Source: Desulfovibrio sp.
GTDB taxonomy: Bacteria > Desulfobacterota > Desulfovibrionia > Desulfovibrionales > Desulfovibrionaceae
DNA length: 33,266 nt
Assembly: GCA_031269345.1 (NCBI GenBank)
Contig: JAISZH010000052.1
Location: 1 to 33,266 of the forward strand
Direction of reading: 5' to 3'
The translations under genes were made by a program, and so were the position numbers. Under the pieces are notes generated by a model. That model did no database searches, was not told the origin of the DNA, and was given only the letters and a program-made list of their open reading frames with translations. Shown here in pieces: positions 6,977 to 16,509 of the stretch. Positions within the stretch are counted from its first letter, which is position 1. Each line of letters opens with the position of its first letter.

Positions 6977-9900
6977 ATGAATCCTTCCAGTATTTTTATC
7001 CGGCGTCCGGTCGCCACCACTCTGGTCATGATCGGGATCATGCTGGCCGGTTTGATGGGGTATCGCTATCTGCCCACGGCCGCCCTGCCCACCGTGGATT
7101 TTCCGACCATCAATGTGATTGTCGACTATCCCGGAGCCAGCCCGGAGACCATGGCCTCCTCCGTGGCCACGCCTCTGGAAAAACAGTTCTCCACCATCGC
7201 CGGCCTGGATTCGATGATTTCCATGAGCAACCTGGGGCGTACGCGCATCACCCTCCAGTTTGCCCTGGAGCGGGACATCGACGCCGCGGCCCTTGACGTG
7301 CAGACGGCAATCTCAACGGCCATGCGCAGGCTTCCCTCCGATTTGCCGACCCCCCCGAGTTTCCGCAAGGTCAACCCGGCGGACCTGCCGGTTTTCTATC
7401 TCGCCATGTATTCGCCCACCATGCGCCTCACCGATGTCAACGAATACGCTGAAAATATCGTGGCGCAACGTCTTTCCACAGTGAGCGGGGTATCTCAGGT
7501 ATCGGTCTACGGCCAGCTCAAATACGCCGTACGCGTGCAGGTGGACCCGGAGGCCGTGGCCTCACGCCGTATCGGCATAGACGAAATCGCCAACGCCCTG
7601 CGGGAGGGCAATTCCAACCAGCCGGTCGGGTCCTTAAGCGGGCGGGTGCGCGAATATACGGTACAGAGCACAGGGGCGCTGTACAAGGCCGACGAGTACA
7701 AGCCTCTGATCGTGGCCTGGAGGGGCGGGGCTCCGGTGCGTCTCTCGGAAGTGGCCACGGTCATAGACAGCGTGGAAAACGACCGCAGGGCGGGATGGTT
7801 TAACGAATACCGGGCCTTTACCCTGGCCATCGAGCGTCAGCCCGGCGCGAATACCGTGGAACTGGTGGACAGGATCAAGAAAGTGCTGCCGGAATTGCGC
7901 AAGCAGGTTCCGGCCTCCATCGAGTTCATGGTGCAATACGACCGCTCCGAGAGCATCCGCGAGGCGGTGACGGACGTGCAGTTCACCATGTGCCTGACCG
8001 TGTGTCTGGTTATCATGGTCATCTTTCTTTTCCTGCGCAACGTCTCCGCAACGCTGATCCCCAGTCTGGCGGTGCCCCTGTCCGTTGTGGGTTCTTTCGC
8101 CTTCATGCATCTTCTCGGATTTTCCCTGAACAACCTCTCGCTCATGGCCCTGACCCTGTCTGTAGGTTTTGTGGTGGACGATGCCGTGGTCATGCTGGAA
8201 AACATCGTGCGCCACATGGAGAGCGGCAAAAATCCCATGCAGGCGGCTCTGGACGGATCGAGAGAAATAGGCTTCACCATTCTCTCCATGACCCTGTCTC
8301 TGGTGGCGGTGTTCATCCCGGTGCTTTTTCTGGGCGGCATAGTCGGCAGGCTTTTCCACGAATTCGCCCTGACCATCGCCATATCCATCCTGTTGTCCGG
8401 CGTGGTGTCTCTGAGCCTGACGCCCATGCTGTGCAGCCGTTTTCTGCGCCCGCCGGATCATTCGCGCCGTCAGGGAGGTTTGTCGGGCGTTGCGGAGAAG
8501 GTGTTCCTCCGGGCCGCCGCTTTTTATGAAAAAAGCCTGCGCTCGGTCATGCGCGCGCGTTTTGCCTGCCTGGTTTTTTCCTTCCTCATTCTGGGGGGCA
8601 CGGCATATCTGTTCTTCGCGATCCCCAAGGGTTTTCTGCCCACTGAGGACATAGGGCAGATCGTGGTGCGCACTGAAGGGCTGCAGGGCAGTTCGCTCGC
8701 CAACATGACCGAACACCAGCAGCAGCTTGTGGAGATCGTGCGCGGCAATGCCTATGTGAACCGCTACATATCCGTTATCGGGGCAGGAGGAGGCAGCAAT
8801 TTCACGCATGAGGGCTTTATAGGCATCACCCTGACGGACCGCGCCAAGCGCCCGCACGCCTCGGAGATCATAAACCAGTTGCGCCCGCTCTTTGCCGAGG
8901 TTCCGGGGATCCGCGCCTATACCTCAATGCCGCCTTCCATACGCATCGGCGGTTCGGCCACGAAGAGCCTGTACCCGTTCACCATGCAGAGCCCGGACAT
9001 GGAGATTCTCTACCGTGACGCGCAGGTGCTCTATGAAAAGGTCCGGACCCTGAACGAGGTGCAGAACGTGGCCACGGATCTGCTTTTGTCCAACCCGGAG
9101 GTGCGTGTGCGGATTCTGCGCGACAAGGCGTCGGCTTTGGGGATCACCGCCGGACAGATCGAGGCGGCCATGTCTTTGTCCTACGGCACGCGCGAAGTAT
9201 CCACCATACTCGCTCCGACCAATGATTTCCAGGTGATACTGGAGCTTGAGCCGAAGTTTCGGGACCAGCCGCGCACCATGGAGCTTCTGCGCGTGCGCGC
9301 GCCTTCCGGGCAGCTTGTGCCCCTGTCCACCCTTGTGGAAGTGAGCACGGGCGTCGGGCCCATGGTTGTGAACCACCTGGGGCAGATGCCTTCGGTGACC
9401 ATTTCTTTTGACCTGCCCGAGGGGGTTTCCCTGGAGGAAGCCATGCAAAAGGTACAGGACATGGCCCGGTCGACTTTGTCGGATTCCATCAGCACCAGTT
9501 TTCAGGGCACGGCCCAGGCCTTTCAGTCTTCCTTTGAAAATCTCTGGCTTTTGCTTATACTGGCGATCGCCGTGATTTATATAGTGCTCGGCATCCTCTA
9601 CGAGAGCTTTATTCACCCGATCACCATACTCTCCGGGCTTCCCTCGGCCGGGGCGGGGGCTTTGGCCACTCTGCTGCTTTTCGGGAAGGAGCTTGATACC
9701 TACGCCTTTGTGGGCATCATAATGCTCATAGGAATAGTGAAGAAGAACGCCATCATGATGATTGACTTCGCCTTGGAGGCCCAGCGGACGAAAAACCTGG
9801 ACGCGGAAGAATCAATAATCCAGGGGGCCGTGGTGCGCTTCAGGCCGATCATGATGACCACCATGGCGGCTTTCATGGGCACGATCCCCATAGCCGTCGG

Positions 9901-10108
9901 CTTCGGAGCCGGCGGCGAGGCGCGGCAGCCTTTGGGGCTTGCGGTGGTCGGGGGCCTTTGCGTCTCCCAGGTGCTGACGCTCTTTTTTACGCCCGTGTAT
10001 TATTATTACCTGGATAAATTACAGCGGCTCCCGGGCAGACGGAAGAAGCAGACCAGAGAGTACGCGGATTTCGCGCTGGGGCCGACGGGTCTGGAAAGCG
10101 GGAAATAA
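6977..10108 (+). CDS. RND multidrug efflux transporter, inner-membrane subunit
   Basis: A 1043-residue proton-driven RND (HAE1/AcrB-MdtC type) transporter that moves hydrophobic compounds from the membrane or periplasm to an outer-membrane channel. It shows the standard N-terminus (IFIRRPVATTLVMIG), porter-domain motifs (ASPETMASSVATPLE), the proton-relay aspartates in TM4 (GFVVDDAVVMLEN near residue 400), a second membrane half after a second periplasmic loop, and the TM10 lysine region (GIVKKNAIMMIDFALE). Length is normal. The start is supported by AAGGAAG upstream. The periplasmic adaptor and outer-membrane factor that normally accompany it are not in this window. The next ORF starts two bases after the stop. 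The substrate is not predictable; the MdtB/MdtC-like resemblance is from motif reading only. Confidence 0.93.
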   Translation: MNPSSIFIRRPVATTLVMIGIMLAGLMGYRYLPTAALPTVDFPTINVIVDYPGASPETMASSVATPLEKQFSTIAGLDSMISMSNLGRTRITLQFALERDIDAAALDVQTAISTAMRRLPSDLPTPPSFRKVNPADLPVFYLAMYSPTMRLTDVNEYAENIVAQRLSTVSGVSQVSVYGQLKYAVRVQVDPEAVASRRIGIDEIANALREGNSNQPVGSLSGRVREYTVQSTGALYKADEYKPLIVAWRGGAPVRLSEVATVIDSVENDRRAGWFNEYRAFTLAIERQPGANTVELVDRIKKVLPELRKQVPASIEFMVQYDRSESIREAVTDVQFTMCLTVCLVIMVIFLFLRNVSATLIPSLAVPLSVVGSFAFMHLLGFSLNNLSLMALTLSVGFVVDDAVVMLENIVRHMESGKNPMQAALDGSREIGFTILSMTLSLVAVFIPVLFLGGIVGRLFHEFALTIAISILLSGVVSLSLTPMLCSRFLRPPDHSRRQGGLSGVAEKVFLRAAAFYEKSLRSVMRARFACLVFSFLILGGTAYLFFAIPKGFLPTEDIGQIVVRTEGLQGSSLANMTEHQQQLVEIVRGNAYVNRYISVIGAGGGSNFTHEGFIGITLTDRAKRPHASEIINQLRPLFAEVPGIRAYTSMPPSIRIGGSATKSLYPFTMQSPDMEILYRDAQVLYEKVRTLNEVQNVATDLLLSNPEVRVRILRDKASALGITAGQIEAAMSLSYGTREVSTILAPTNDFQVILELEPKFRDQPRTMELLRVRAPSGQLVPLSTLVEVSTGVGPMVVNHLGQMPSVTISFDLPEGVSLEEAMQKVQDMARSTLSDSISTSFQGTAQAFQSSFENLWLLLILAIAVIYIVLGILYESFIHPITILSGLPSAGAGALATLLLFGKELDTYAFVGIIMLIGIVKKNAIMMIDFALEAQRTKNLDAEESIIQGAVVRFRPIMMTTMAAFMGTIPIAVGFGAGGEARQPLGLAVVGGLCVSQVLTLFFTPVYYYYLDKLQRLPGRRKKQTREYADFALGPTGLESGK

Positions 10109-10109
10109 A

Positions 10110-10367
10110 ATGCCTGTTTACGCCCGAATTTTATACTTCGCGATTCCGCTGGTTTCCGGTTGTTCCCTGTTTGGCGGGCAAGGATTCCTTTCAAGTCCTA
10201 AAATTGGGCAACCCGCCTTCCGGCTTGTTCACGAAAGAGTCGATGGCCCGGTTCTTGATTTAGCCTCCTGTCAAAATACCAACTCTACAGAAGAAGCACT
10301 TGGGTTTATACCAAAAATGCGCAGGCCAGCGGATACGGGGAACTATGGAAGACCACATTCGCTATGA
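10110..10367 (+). CDS. Possible small lipoprotein coupled to the RND gene
   Basis: An 85-residue ORF whose ATG lies one base past the RND stop, with GGGAAA just upstream, so coupled translation is possible. The N-terminus has a hydrophobic stretch ending in LVSGC, a lipobox that would be lipidated at Cys18. The remaining residues match nothing I recognise. It overlaps the start of mtnA by 23 bases. Its base composition is more AT-rich than its neighbours. It may be a true small lipoprotein or the stump of a lost outer-membrane-factor gene, since those are often lipoproteins encoded after RND pumps. The second idea rests on position only. Confidence 0.4.
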   Translation: MPVYARILYFAIPLVSGCSLFGGQGFLSSPKIGQPAFRLVHERVDGPVLDLASCQNTNSTEEALGFIPKMRRPADTGNYGRPHSL

Positions 10368-11409
10368 TCCGGAGCAAGGCGTTCTTTTTTTGCTGGATCA
10401 GCGGCTGCTGCCGGCGCGCGAAGAATTTTACGCCTGCCGCTCGACGGACGACGTCATCTACGCCATTCGGGAGATGGTGGTGCGCGGCGCTCCGGCCTTG
10501 GGGGCGGTGGGGGCCTTTGCCTGCGTTCTGGCCGCACGCGAGGCGCGGAATGGCAAAAACCGGGAGGCGGAGCTTGATGCCATGCTTGGAGCCATTGCCA
10601 AAGCGCGGCCCACGGCGGTAAACCTTTCCTGGGCGGTTTCCAGAATGCGCGGGGTGTGGCGGGATAGGAGAGACATAACTTTGGACGGACTGATACGGGT
10701 CTGGGAGGCGGAGAGCGAGCTTATCCGGCGGGAGGATATAGAAGCGAACCGGCGCATAGGCGCTTTCGGAGCGGCTCTCGTCAACGACGGGGAAACCGTG
10801 CTTACGCACTGCAACGCCGGGGCATTGGCCACCGCCGGTTTCGGCACGGCCCTGGGGGTTGTATATGCGGCTTTCGGGCAGGGCAAGGACATCAGGGTCA
10901 TAGCCGGAGAAACTCGTCCTCTGCTGCAGGGCGCGCGGCTTACAGCCTATGAATTACACAGGGAAGGCGTGCCTGTTGCCATAGTCTGCGATAACGCTTA
11001 TGCCTTGCTCATGCAAAGGGGCATGGTGCAGAAGGTGATCACCGGGGCGGACCGCATCGCCGCCAACGGAGACACCGCGAACAAGATAGGCACTTACGGG
11101 GCGGCCCTCCTGGCGCGGGCGCACGGCATCCCCTTTTATGTGGCGGCGCCTTTGTCCACTGTGGACCTGGAAACAAGCGACGGAGCGGGTATTTGCATCG
11201 AAGAGCGGCCGGAAAGCGAGGTCACCTGCATTGCCGGCACGCGTATAAGCCCCGCAGGAGTTCCGGCTTACAATTTCGCCTTTGATGTTACCCCGGCTGA
11301 GCTTATACACGGGATTATCACCGATGCCGGAGTGTTGCGCCCCCCTTACGCGGACAGCTTAAAACGCGCCCTGAGCCGCGAAGGACAGAGGAAGCCGCCA
11401 TGTCGCTGA
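10345..11409 (+). CDS. mtnA: S-methyl-5-thioribose-1-phosphate isomerase
   Basis: Converts methylthioribose-1-phosphate to methylthioribulose-1-phosphate in the cytoplasm, a step of methionine salvage. 354 residues from the ATG at 10345, which has GGGG seven bases upstream. The longer ORF start at 10300 lacks a ribosome site. Family signatures are present: [18 protein letters not shown], the catalytic cysteine in [18 protein letters not shown], and the catalytic aspartate in [20 protein letters not shown]. The C-terminus [15 protein letters not shown] is typical. The other salvage genes (mtnB, mtnD, kinase or phosphorylase) are not nearby, so a partial pathway or a methylthioribose shunt must be completed elsewhere. 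The hydrolase gene overlaps its end by ten bases. Confidence 0.93.
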   Translation: MEDHIRYDPEQGVLFLLDQRLLPAREEFYACRSTDDVIYAIREMVVRGAPALGAVGAFACVLAAREARNGKNREAELDAMLGAIAKARPTAVNLSWAVSRMRGVWRDRRDITLDGLIRVWEAESELIRREDIEANRRIGAFGAALVNDGETVLTHCNAGALATAGFGTALGVVYAAFGQGKDIRVIAGETRPLLQGARLTAYELHREGVPVAIVCDNAYALLMQRGMVQKVITGADRIAANGDTANKIGTYGAALLARAHGIPFYVAAPLSTVDLETSDGAGICIEERPESEVTCIAGTRISPAGVPAYNFAFDVTPAELIHGIITDAGVLRPPYADSLKRALSREGQRKPPCR

Positions 11410-12242
11410 TCAAAGCCCTGGTTTGTCTTACGGCCTTGTCGGTTCTTCTTTCGGCGTTCGCGCTTACCCTGCTTTTCTGGTATGAGGCGAAGAATTCCCC
11501 GGAGGCGCGCGTGCCCGCCCCGGATTGGGGTTATTTGAAACGCGGCCTGCAATTTTTTCTGAATTTGGCGGAGATTGTCTGCGGCCTGCTGCTGCTTCCT
11601 TTCGGGCCTTTGGTCCGCGCTTTTTTCCAGCGTCCGGGGGCAACCGAGAGAAAGGACCTGCCCATGCTGGTTTTCATCCACGGGCTGTATCACAACGCCT
11701 CGACCTGGCTGTATATGGCCTGGTTTCTGAGAAAGAAAGGTTTCCGGATGCGCTTTTTCACCTACGGGCGCTTCACGCCTTTGCCGGCGATAAGCGAAGA
11801 TTTCGGAAATTTTATGCGTCGCCCTGATTTTCAGGGGGCCAGGCCGTTGATTGTGGCGCACAGCATGGGCGGACTGATAGCGCGCGCCTGTCTTGCCGAC
11901 AGGGCGTTTGAGGAGGGCGTGGCCGGCGTCGTCACCCTGGGGACCCCCCATGCCGGGAGCAAGTTAGCCGTTTTGGCCGTCGGAAAGTGGAACCAGGCCC
12001 GTTTTCTTGAGTCGGGTTCGGAATTTCTGCGCAGTCTGCAAGACGCCCCGGCGCCGGCGATACCTTGCGTGTCCCTGGCCGGCACGGCGGATGAGATGGT
12101 TCTGCCGGCTTCCTCTCTTGTCCCGCCCCCCGGCTGGACCTTGAAACTGGTGCCGAACGCCGCGCATCTCTCCATGCTTTTTTGTCCCTCGACATGCGCG
12201 GCGCTGCTTGATGAACTTGAGCGTATTAACCTAAGATGTTAA
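11400..12242 (+). CDS. Membrane-anchored alpha/beta hydrolase (lipase-like)
   Basis: 280 residues. An N-terminal hydrophobic segment (residues 4-28) looks like an uncleaved anchor, and a second hydrophobic stretch at about 53-72 may also sit in the membrane. The hydrolase core follows: oxyanion-type [10 protein letters not shown] (near 93), nucleophile elbow [10 protein letters not shown] (near 154; A in place of the usual first G), [10 protein letters not shown], an acid in GTADEMV and a histidine in NAAHLSML near 257. This arrangement resembles PGAP1/triacylglycerol-lipase-type esterases. The start has GAGGAAG upstream and overlaps the mtnA stop by ten bases, so the two are probably co-translated. 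The substrate is unknown; lipid or acyl ester is a family-based guess. Confidence 0.8.
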   Translation: MSLIKALVCLTALSVLLSAFALTLLFWYEAKNSPEARVPAPDWGYLKRGLQFFLNLAEIVCGLLLLPFGPLVRAFFQRPGATERKDLPMLVFIHGLYHNASTWLYMAWFLRKKGFRMRFFTYGRFTPLPAISEDFGNFMRRPDFQGARPLIVAHSMGGLIARACLADRAFEEGVAGVVTLGTPHAGSKLAVLAVGKWNQARFLESGSEFLRSLQDAPAPAIPCVSLAGTADEMVLPASSLVPPPGWTLKLVPNAAHLSMLFCPSTCAALLDELERINLRC

Positions 12243-12254
12243 CGCGTTCTGCGA

Positions 12255-12430
12255 GGCTTTGCCGCGCAACTCCCTGTGGCGGTGTGCTTGCAGGCGGACC
12301 TTGCCCGCCGTCAGGCAGGCGTCTCAAACGTAATGCCGGGGCCGACGCGCCGCGAAGCGGCGTCAGTCAGCCGAAAACCACGCTTTTCGGCTGACGATCC
12401 CGCGTTGAAAAGTTTACTTTTTAACGCATA
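12255..12430 (-). repeat. Compound repeat block: degenerate REP1-like unit plus REP3
   Basis: Bases about 12262-12336 resemble a decayed REP1-like unit (GGACCTTGCCCGCCGTCA...TCTCAAACGTAATGC, compare 32950-32994). Next comes GCCGCGAAGCGGC, then the REP3 palindrome GTCAGCCGAAAA/TTTTCGGCTGAC at 12366-12395 with loop CCACGC, then an imperfect hairpin GCGTTGAAAAG/CTTTTTAACGC at 12402-12427. The REP3 part is an inverted copy of the block at 4224-4276. No gene is visible between the hydrolase and ileS. Confidence 0.65.
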
Positions 12431-12459
12431 TATCAGTAATTTTTGCGATGGAGCGTATG

Positions 12460-15294
12460 ATGAGCGAAACAGGCATGTCCGATTACAAAAAAACCCTGAA
12501 TCTCCCGCGGACTTCTTTTCCCATGAAAGCCAACCTGGCCCAGCGCGAGCCGGATATCCTGAAACGATGGGAGCGGACGGACGCTTACAGGCGCATGGTG
12601 GAAACCGGGGGAGAAAAGGGAACTTTCATTCTCCATGACGGGCCGCCCTATGCCAACGGACATATCCACCTCGGCACTGCCCTGAACAAGATTCTGAAGG
12701 ATATAATCATAAAGTCGCGCAACATGCAGGGCTACTGCGCCGAGTTTGTGCCCGGCTGGGATTGCCACGGGCTGCCGATCGAGCACAAGGTGGAACAGGA
12801 ACTGGGCGAAGGCAAGCGGGGTCTGCCAGTCTCGGTTGTGCGCAAGGCCTGCCGCGACTATGCGGAGAAATGGCTGAACATACAGCGCGATGAATTCAAA
12901 CGCCTGGGGGTGCTTGGGGTTTGGGACAGTCCCTATATTTCCATGGACCCGGCCTATGAGGCAGTGACGGCGCGCGAATTGTGCAATTTCATGTCCGACG
13001 GCTCGGTCTCGCGCAGCAAAAAGCCCGTACACTGGTGCTGTTCCTGCCATACCGCTCTGGCCGAGGCGGAAGTGGAATATTACGACCGCGTCTCCCCTTC
13101 CATCTACGTGCGTTTTCCCATCAGCGATCCGGGCCTGAAAAGGGTGTTTCCGGAAGCGGTTCCCGGCCGCAGTTATATAGTCATCTGGACCACGACTCCC
13201 TGGACTGTGCCGGACAACATGGCCGTAGCCCTGCACCCGGATCTGGACTATGTGCTGGTGCGCGCGGAAGGGGAATATTATATCCTTGCGGATGAGCGCC
13301 TTGAGGAATGCCGCCGGCTTTTCGGCTGGCTGAACGCCGAGAGCGCGGGCATGGTCAAGGGAACGGACCTGAACGGGCTTGTGGCGCGGCATCCTTTCCA
13401 CGACCGTTTGTCTCCTCTGGTTATGGGCAGGCACGTCACACTGGACGCGGGCACGGGCGTTGTGCATACCGCGCCGGGCCACGGGCGGGAAGACTATGAG
13501 ATCGCCCTGGAAAACGGTCTTGAGATACTCTCTCCTCTGGACGACGACGGACGTTTTTTGCCCGGAGTGGAGTTTTTCGCGGGACTAGGGGTCAATGAAG
13601 CGAACGCGGCCGTCATAGACAAGCTTAATTCCGTCGGCAACCTGATTCGCGAAGACAAGATAAAGCACTCTTATCCGCATTGCTGGCGCTGCAAAAAACC
13701 GGTCATTTTCCGGGCCACGACCCAGTGGTTTATAAGCATGGACGCCAATTTCCTGCGCGAGCGCGCCCTGAAAGCCATCCGCCGGGACGTGCGCTGGATC
13801 CCGGCCTGGGGCGAGGAGCGCATCCATTCCATGATCGAACACCGGCCGGACTGGTGCATATCGCGGCAGCGCACCTGGGGCGTGCCGATACTGGCCCTTA
13901 TCTGCAAGACCTGCGGAGAGGCCTGGCATGAGGCCGCCTGGGGACAGGAAATAACGGAGCGCTTCGCCTCCCATCCCACCGGGTGCGACTACTGGTTTGA
14001 CGCCCCTTCCGGGGAGATAGTTCCGGCGGGTCTGCGCTGCCCCGCCTGCGGGGGCGGCGAATGGAGGCGTGAGACGGACATTTTGGATGTCTGGTTCGAC
14101 TCCGGCACCAGTTTCGCCGCCGTGCTGGAGCGGCGTCCCGAATGCCGTTTCCCGGCGGATATGTATCTGGAGGGATCGGATCAGCACCGCGGCTGGTTCC
14201 ATTCCTCCCTGCTGGCCGCGATCGGCACGCGTCGGGTGCCTCCGTACAGGGAGGTGCTCACGCACGGCTACGTTGTTGACGGGAAAGGCAGGAAGATGTC
14301 CAAATCCGACGGCAACGCCATAGTTCCGGACGAGGTCATCTCCAGATACGGCGCGGAGATTCTCCGCCTTTGGGTGTCCTCCGTGGACTACCGCGAGGAC
14401 GTGCGCATGTCGGAGGAGATACTTGACAGGTTGGTGGACGCCTACCGCCGCATCCGCAACACCTGCCGTTATCTGCTTGGCAACCTCTATGACTTTTCTC
14501 CGGAATTTCAGGTCGGGGAAACGGATATGGACCCGCTGGACCGGCGTGCTCTTGACCTTGTTAGCCGGGCGCATCAGGACATCCAGGCGGCCTATGCTGA
14601 ATATGAGTTCCACAGGGTTTTTCACGCCCTGCACAACCTCTGCGTAAGCGATCTCTCGGCTTTCTACCTGGATGTGATCAAGGACCGCCTCTACGCTGCG
14701 GCGCCCGCAAGCCGGGAACGCCGCTCCGCCCAGACGGCTTTGTACCGCATTCTGCTGCTGCTGCTCGCGGATATGGCCCCGGTGCTGTCTTTCAGCGCTG
14801 AAGAAATCCTCTCCCATCTGCCCGATCCGCTGAAGCCGGCCATTGATACGGTTTTCGCCTTGCGCGACGGGCATCTTTCCCCCCTGCGCCTTGGGGCGGA
14901 GGAAGCGTTGCGCTGGGAGACGCTCATGGATGTGCGCGCCGAGGTCACGCGGGCCATTGAGCCCCTGCGCAAGGCCGGGACCATAGGCCATGCCCTGGAT
15001 ACGGAGGTTGAGGTTTACGCCGGAGCGACCCTTGGCCGGGATCTGCTTGCCCTGGGGACGGACCTGCGTTCTTTGTTCATCGTCTCCTCCTTTTCCCTGC
15101 GCCCGTTGGGAGAGGCCCCGGCCGACGCCGTGGAGGCGGAGAACGTGGCGGACTTGCGCATCAGGGTCCGTCCGGCTTCCGGGGAGAAATGCGGACGTTG
15201 CTGGATATACAGTATGGAGCTTGGCGCGCGTCCCGACCATCCGGGGGTTTGCCCGCGCTGCGCCGCGGTGCTCGGGAGCATGCCCGCCTCCTGA
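12460..15294 (+). CDS. ileS: Isoleucyl-tRNA synthetase
   Basis: Class I aminoacyl-tRNA synthetase charging tRNA-Ile in the cytoplasm. About 944 residues, normal for the bacterial enzyme. Visible landmarks are the HIGH-type motif in [12 protein letters not shown] (near 65), [14 protein letters not shown], the CP1 editing domain ([14 protein letters not shown]), [14 protein letters not shown], the KMSKS signature in [10 protein letters not shown] (near 612), and a C-terminal zinc-finger pair CGRCW / CPRC. Several near ATG codons exist (12448, 12457, 12460, 12475). I choose 12460 because GGAG at 12450-12453 is correctly spaced for it. carA follows after 93 bases that hold only a small GCGCGG/CCGCGC hairpin. 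Confidence 0.96.
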   Translation: MSETGMSDYKKTLNLPRTSFPMKANLAQREPDILKRWERTDAYRRMVETGGEKGTFILHDGPPYANGHIHLGTALNKILKDIIIKSRNMQGYCAEFVPGWDCHGLPIEHKVEQELGEGKRGLPVSVVRKACRDYAEKWLNIQRDEFKRLGVLGVWDSPYISMDPAYEAVTARELCNFMSDGSVSRSKKPVHWCCSCHTALAEAEVEYYDRVSPSIYVRFPISDPGLKRVFPEAVPGRSYIVIWTTTPWTVPDNMAVALHPDLDYVLVRAEGEYYILADERLEECRRLFGWLNAESAGMVKGTDLNGLVARHPFHDRLSPLVMGRHVTLDAGTGVVHTAPGHGREDYEIALENGLEILSPLDDDGRFLPGVEFFAGLGVNEANAAVIDKLNSVGNLIREDKIKHSYPHCWRCKKPVIFRATTQWFISMDANFLRERALKAIRRDVRWIPAWGEERIHSMIEHRPDWCISRQRTWGVPILALICKTCGEAWHEAAWGQEITERFASHPTGCDYWFDAPSGEIVPAGLRCPACGGGEWRRETDILDVWFDSGTSFAAVLERRPECRFPADMYLEGSDQHRGWFHSSLLAAIGTRRVPPYREVLTHGYVVDGKGRKMSKSDGNAIVPDEVISRYGAEILRLWVSSVDYREDVRMSEEILDRLVDAYRRIRNTCRYLLGNLYDFSPEFQVGETDMDPLDRRALDLVSRAHQDIQAAYAEYEFHRVFHALHNLCVSDLSAFYLDVIKDRLYAAAPASRERRSAQTALYRILLLLLADMAPVLSFSAEEILSHLPDPLKPAIDTVFALRDGHLSPLRLGAEEALRWETLMDVRAEVTRAIEPLRKAGTIGHALDTEVEVYAGATLGRDLLALGTDLRSLFIVSSFSLRPLGEAPADAVEAENVADLRIRVRPASGEKCGRCWIYSMELGARPDHPGVCPRCAAVLGSMPAS

Positions 15295-15387
15295 ACGGTT
15301 TGGAGCGGGTTCGCCGCTTGCGGGCCTGGTTTTTTGTAAATGCGCGGTATAAGGCCGCGCGGGGATTTCGCCCCATGCGAGGATGCG

Positions 15388-16509
15388 ATGGCGACACAGG
15401 CGTTGCTTATGCTGGATGACGGAACCTGCTTTGCGGGCGAGGCCTGCGGGGCGGCGGAAGAAGCAATCGGCGAGACGGTATTCATCACCGGGATGTGCGG
15501 ATATCAGGAAAGCGTCACGGACCCTTCCTATTACGGGCAGATCATGGTGTTTACCACGGCCCACCTCGGCAATTACGGGACGAACCCTTTGGATGACGAA
15601 GCGCCCGGTCCGGTCGCGGCCGGGGTGGTTGTACACGATCTTTTCGAAGCGCAAGGACCTTTCCCGCATTGGCGCGCAACGGAATCTCTGGACGAGAAGC
15701 TCAGACGCCACGGCATAACCGGTGTCAAAAATCTGGATACCCGCGCTCTGGCCCTGCATTTGCGGGACCACGGCTCGCGCAACGGCATAATCAGCGCCCT
15801 GGACCTGGACGAGGCTTCCCTGTTGCGCCGGGTCAGGCAATGGCCCTCCATGCAGGGGCAAGATCTGGCATGCAAGGCCACCTGCGCCGATGTATACGCC
15901 TATGAGGCGAAAGATAGAACTGTTCCGGATCTGCATGTGGTCGTGATCGATTACGGGTTGAAGCGATCCATACTTGAGAGGCTGGCCGCGCAGCGCATGC
16001 GGGCGACGGTCGTGCCCGCGGCCGTCGCCGCGCGGGAGGTTCTGGCCCTCAAGCCGGACGGGGTCTTGCTCACCAACGGCCCCGGAGACCCGGAGCCATG
16101 CTCCTATGCCATATCCTGCATCCGGGGTCTGCTCGGACGGGTGCCGATTTTCGGCATCTGCCTCGGGCACCAGCTTTTGGGATTGGCTTTGGGGGCAAAA
16201 ACCTACAAGCTGCCTTTCGGGCATCATGGCGTCAATCATCCTGTCCTGGACCTGGGGAGCGGGAGAGTGGAGATAACCAGCCAGAACCACGGCTTCTGCG
16301 TGGACCCCGGGACTTTGCCCGCCAGAGCTGAGATGACGCACAGAAATTTGAACGACGACACTTTGGAGGGGCTCAGGGTAAAAGACGCGCCCGCTTTTTC
16401 CGTGCAGTTCCACCCGGAGGCCTCGCCCGGCCCCACCGACGCCACCGGACTTTTCCCGCGCTTTCGCGCCATGATTTTGCGGCACAGGGAGGAGACGCTC
16501 CATGCCTAG
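15388..16509 (+). CDS. carA: Carbamoyl-phosphate synthase small subunit (glutaminase)
   Basis: Hydrolyses glutamine and channels ammonia to CarB for carbamoyl phosphate, the precursor of pyrimidines and arginine. 373 residues. The N-terminal CarA domain ([32 protein letters not shown]) is followed by a class I glutamine amidotransferase domain with LTNGPGDPE, the catalytic cysteine in [14 protein letters not shown] and the His/Glu partner in [11 protein letters not shown]. The ATG at 15388 has GAGG five bases upstream and matches the family N-terminus. The ORF-track start at 15340 adds 16 unrelated residues. The stop overlaps the carB start by eight bases, so the subunits are co-translated. 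Confidence 0.96.
   Translation: MATQALLMLDDGTCFAGEACGAAEEAIGETVFITGMCGYQESVTDPSYYGQIMVFTTAHLGNYGTNPLDDEAPGPVAAGVVVHDLFEAQGPFPHWRATESLDEKLRRHGITGVKNLDTRALALHLRDHGSRNGIISALDLDEASLLRRVRQWPSMQGQDLACKATCADVYAYEAKDRTVPDLHVVVIDYGLKRSILERLAAQRMRATVVPAAVAAREVLALKPDGVLLTNGPGDPEPCSYAISCIRGLLGRVPIFGICLGHQLLGLALGAKTYKLPFGHHGVNHPVLDLGSGRVEITSQNHGFCVDPGTLPARAEMTHRNLNDDTLEGLRVKDAPAFSVQFHPEASPGPTDATGLFPRFRAMILRHREETLHA

Noticed and set aside
7634-8857. 407-residue minus-strand ORF opposite the RND gene
   Set aside because: A His/Gln/Arg-rich antisense shadow of membrane-segment codons, without a ribosome site.
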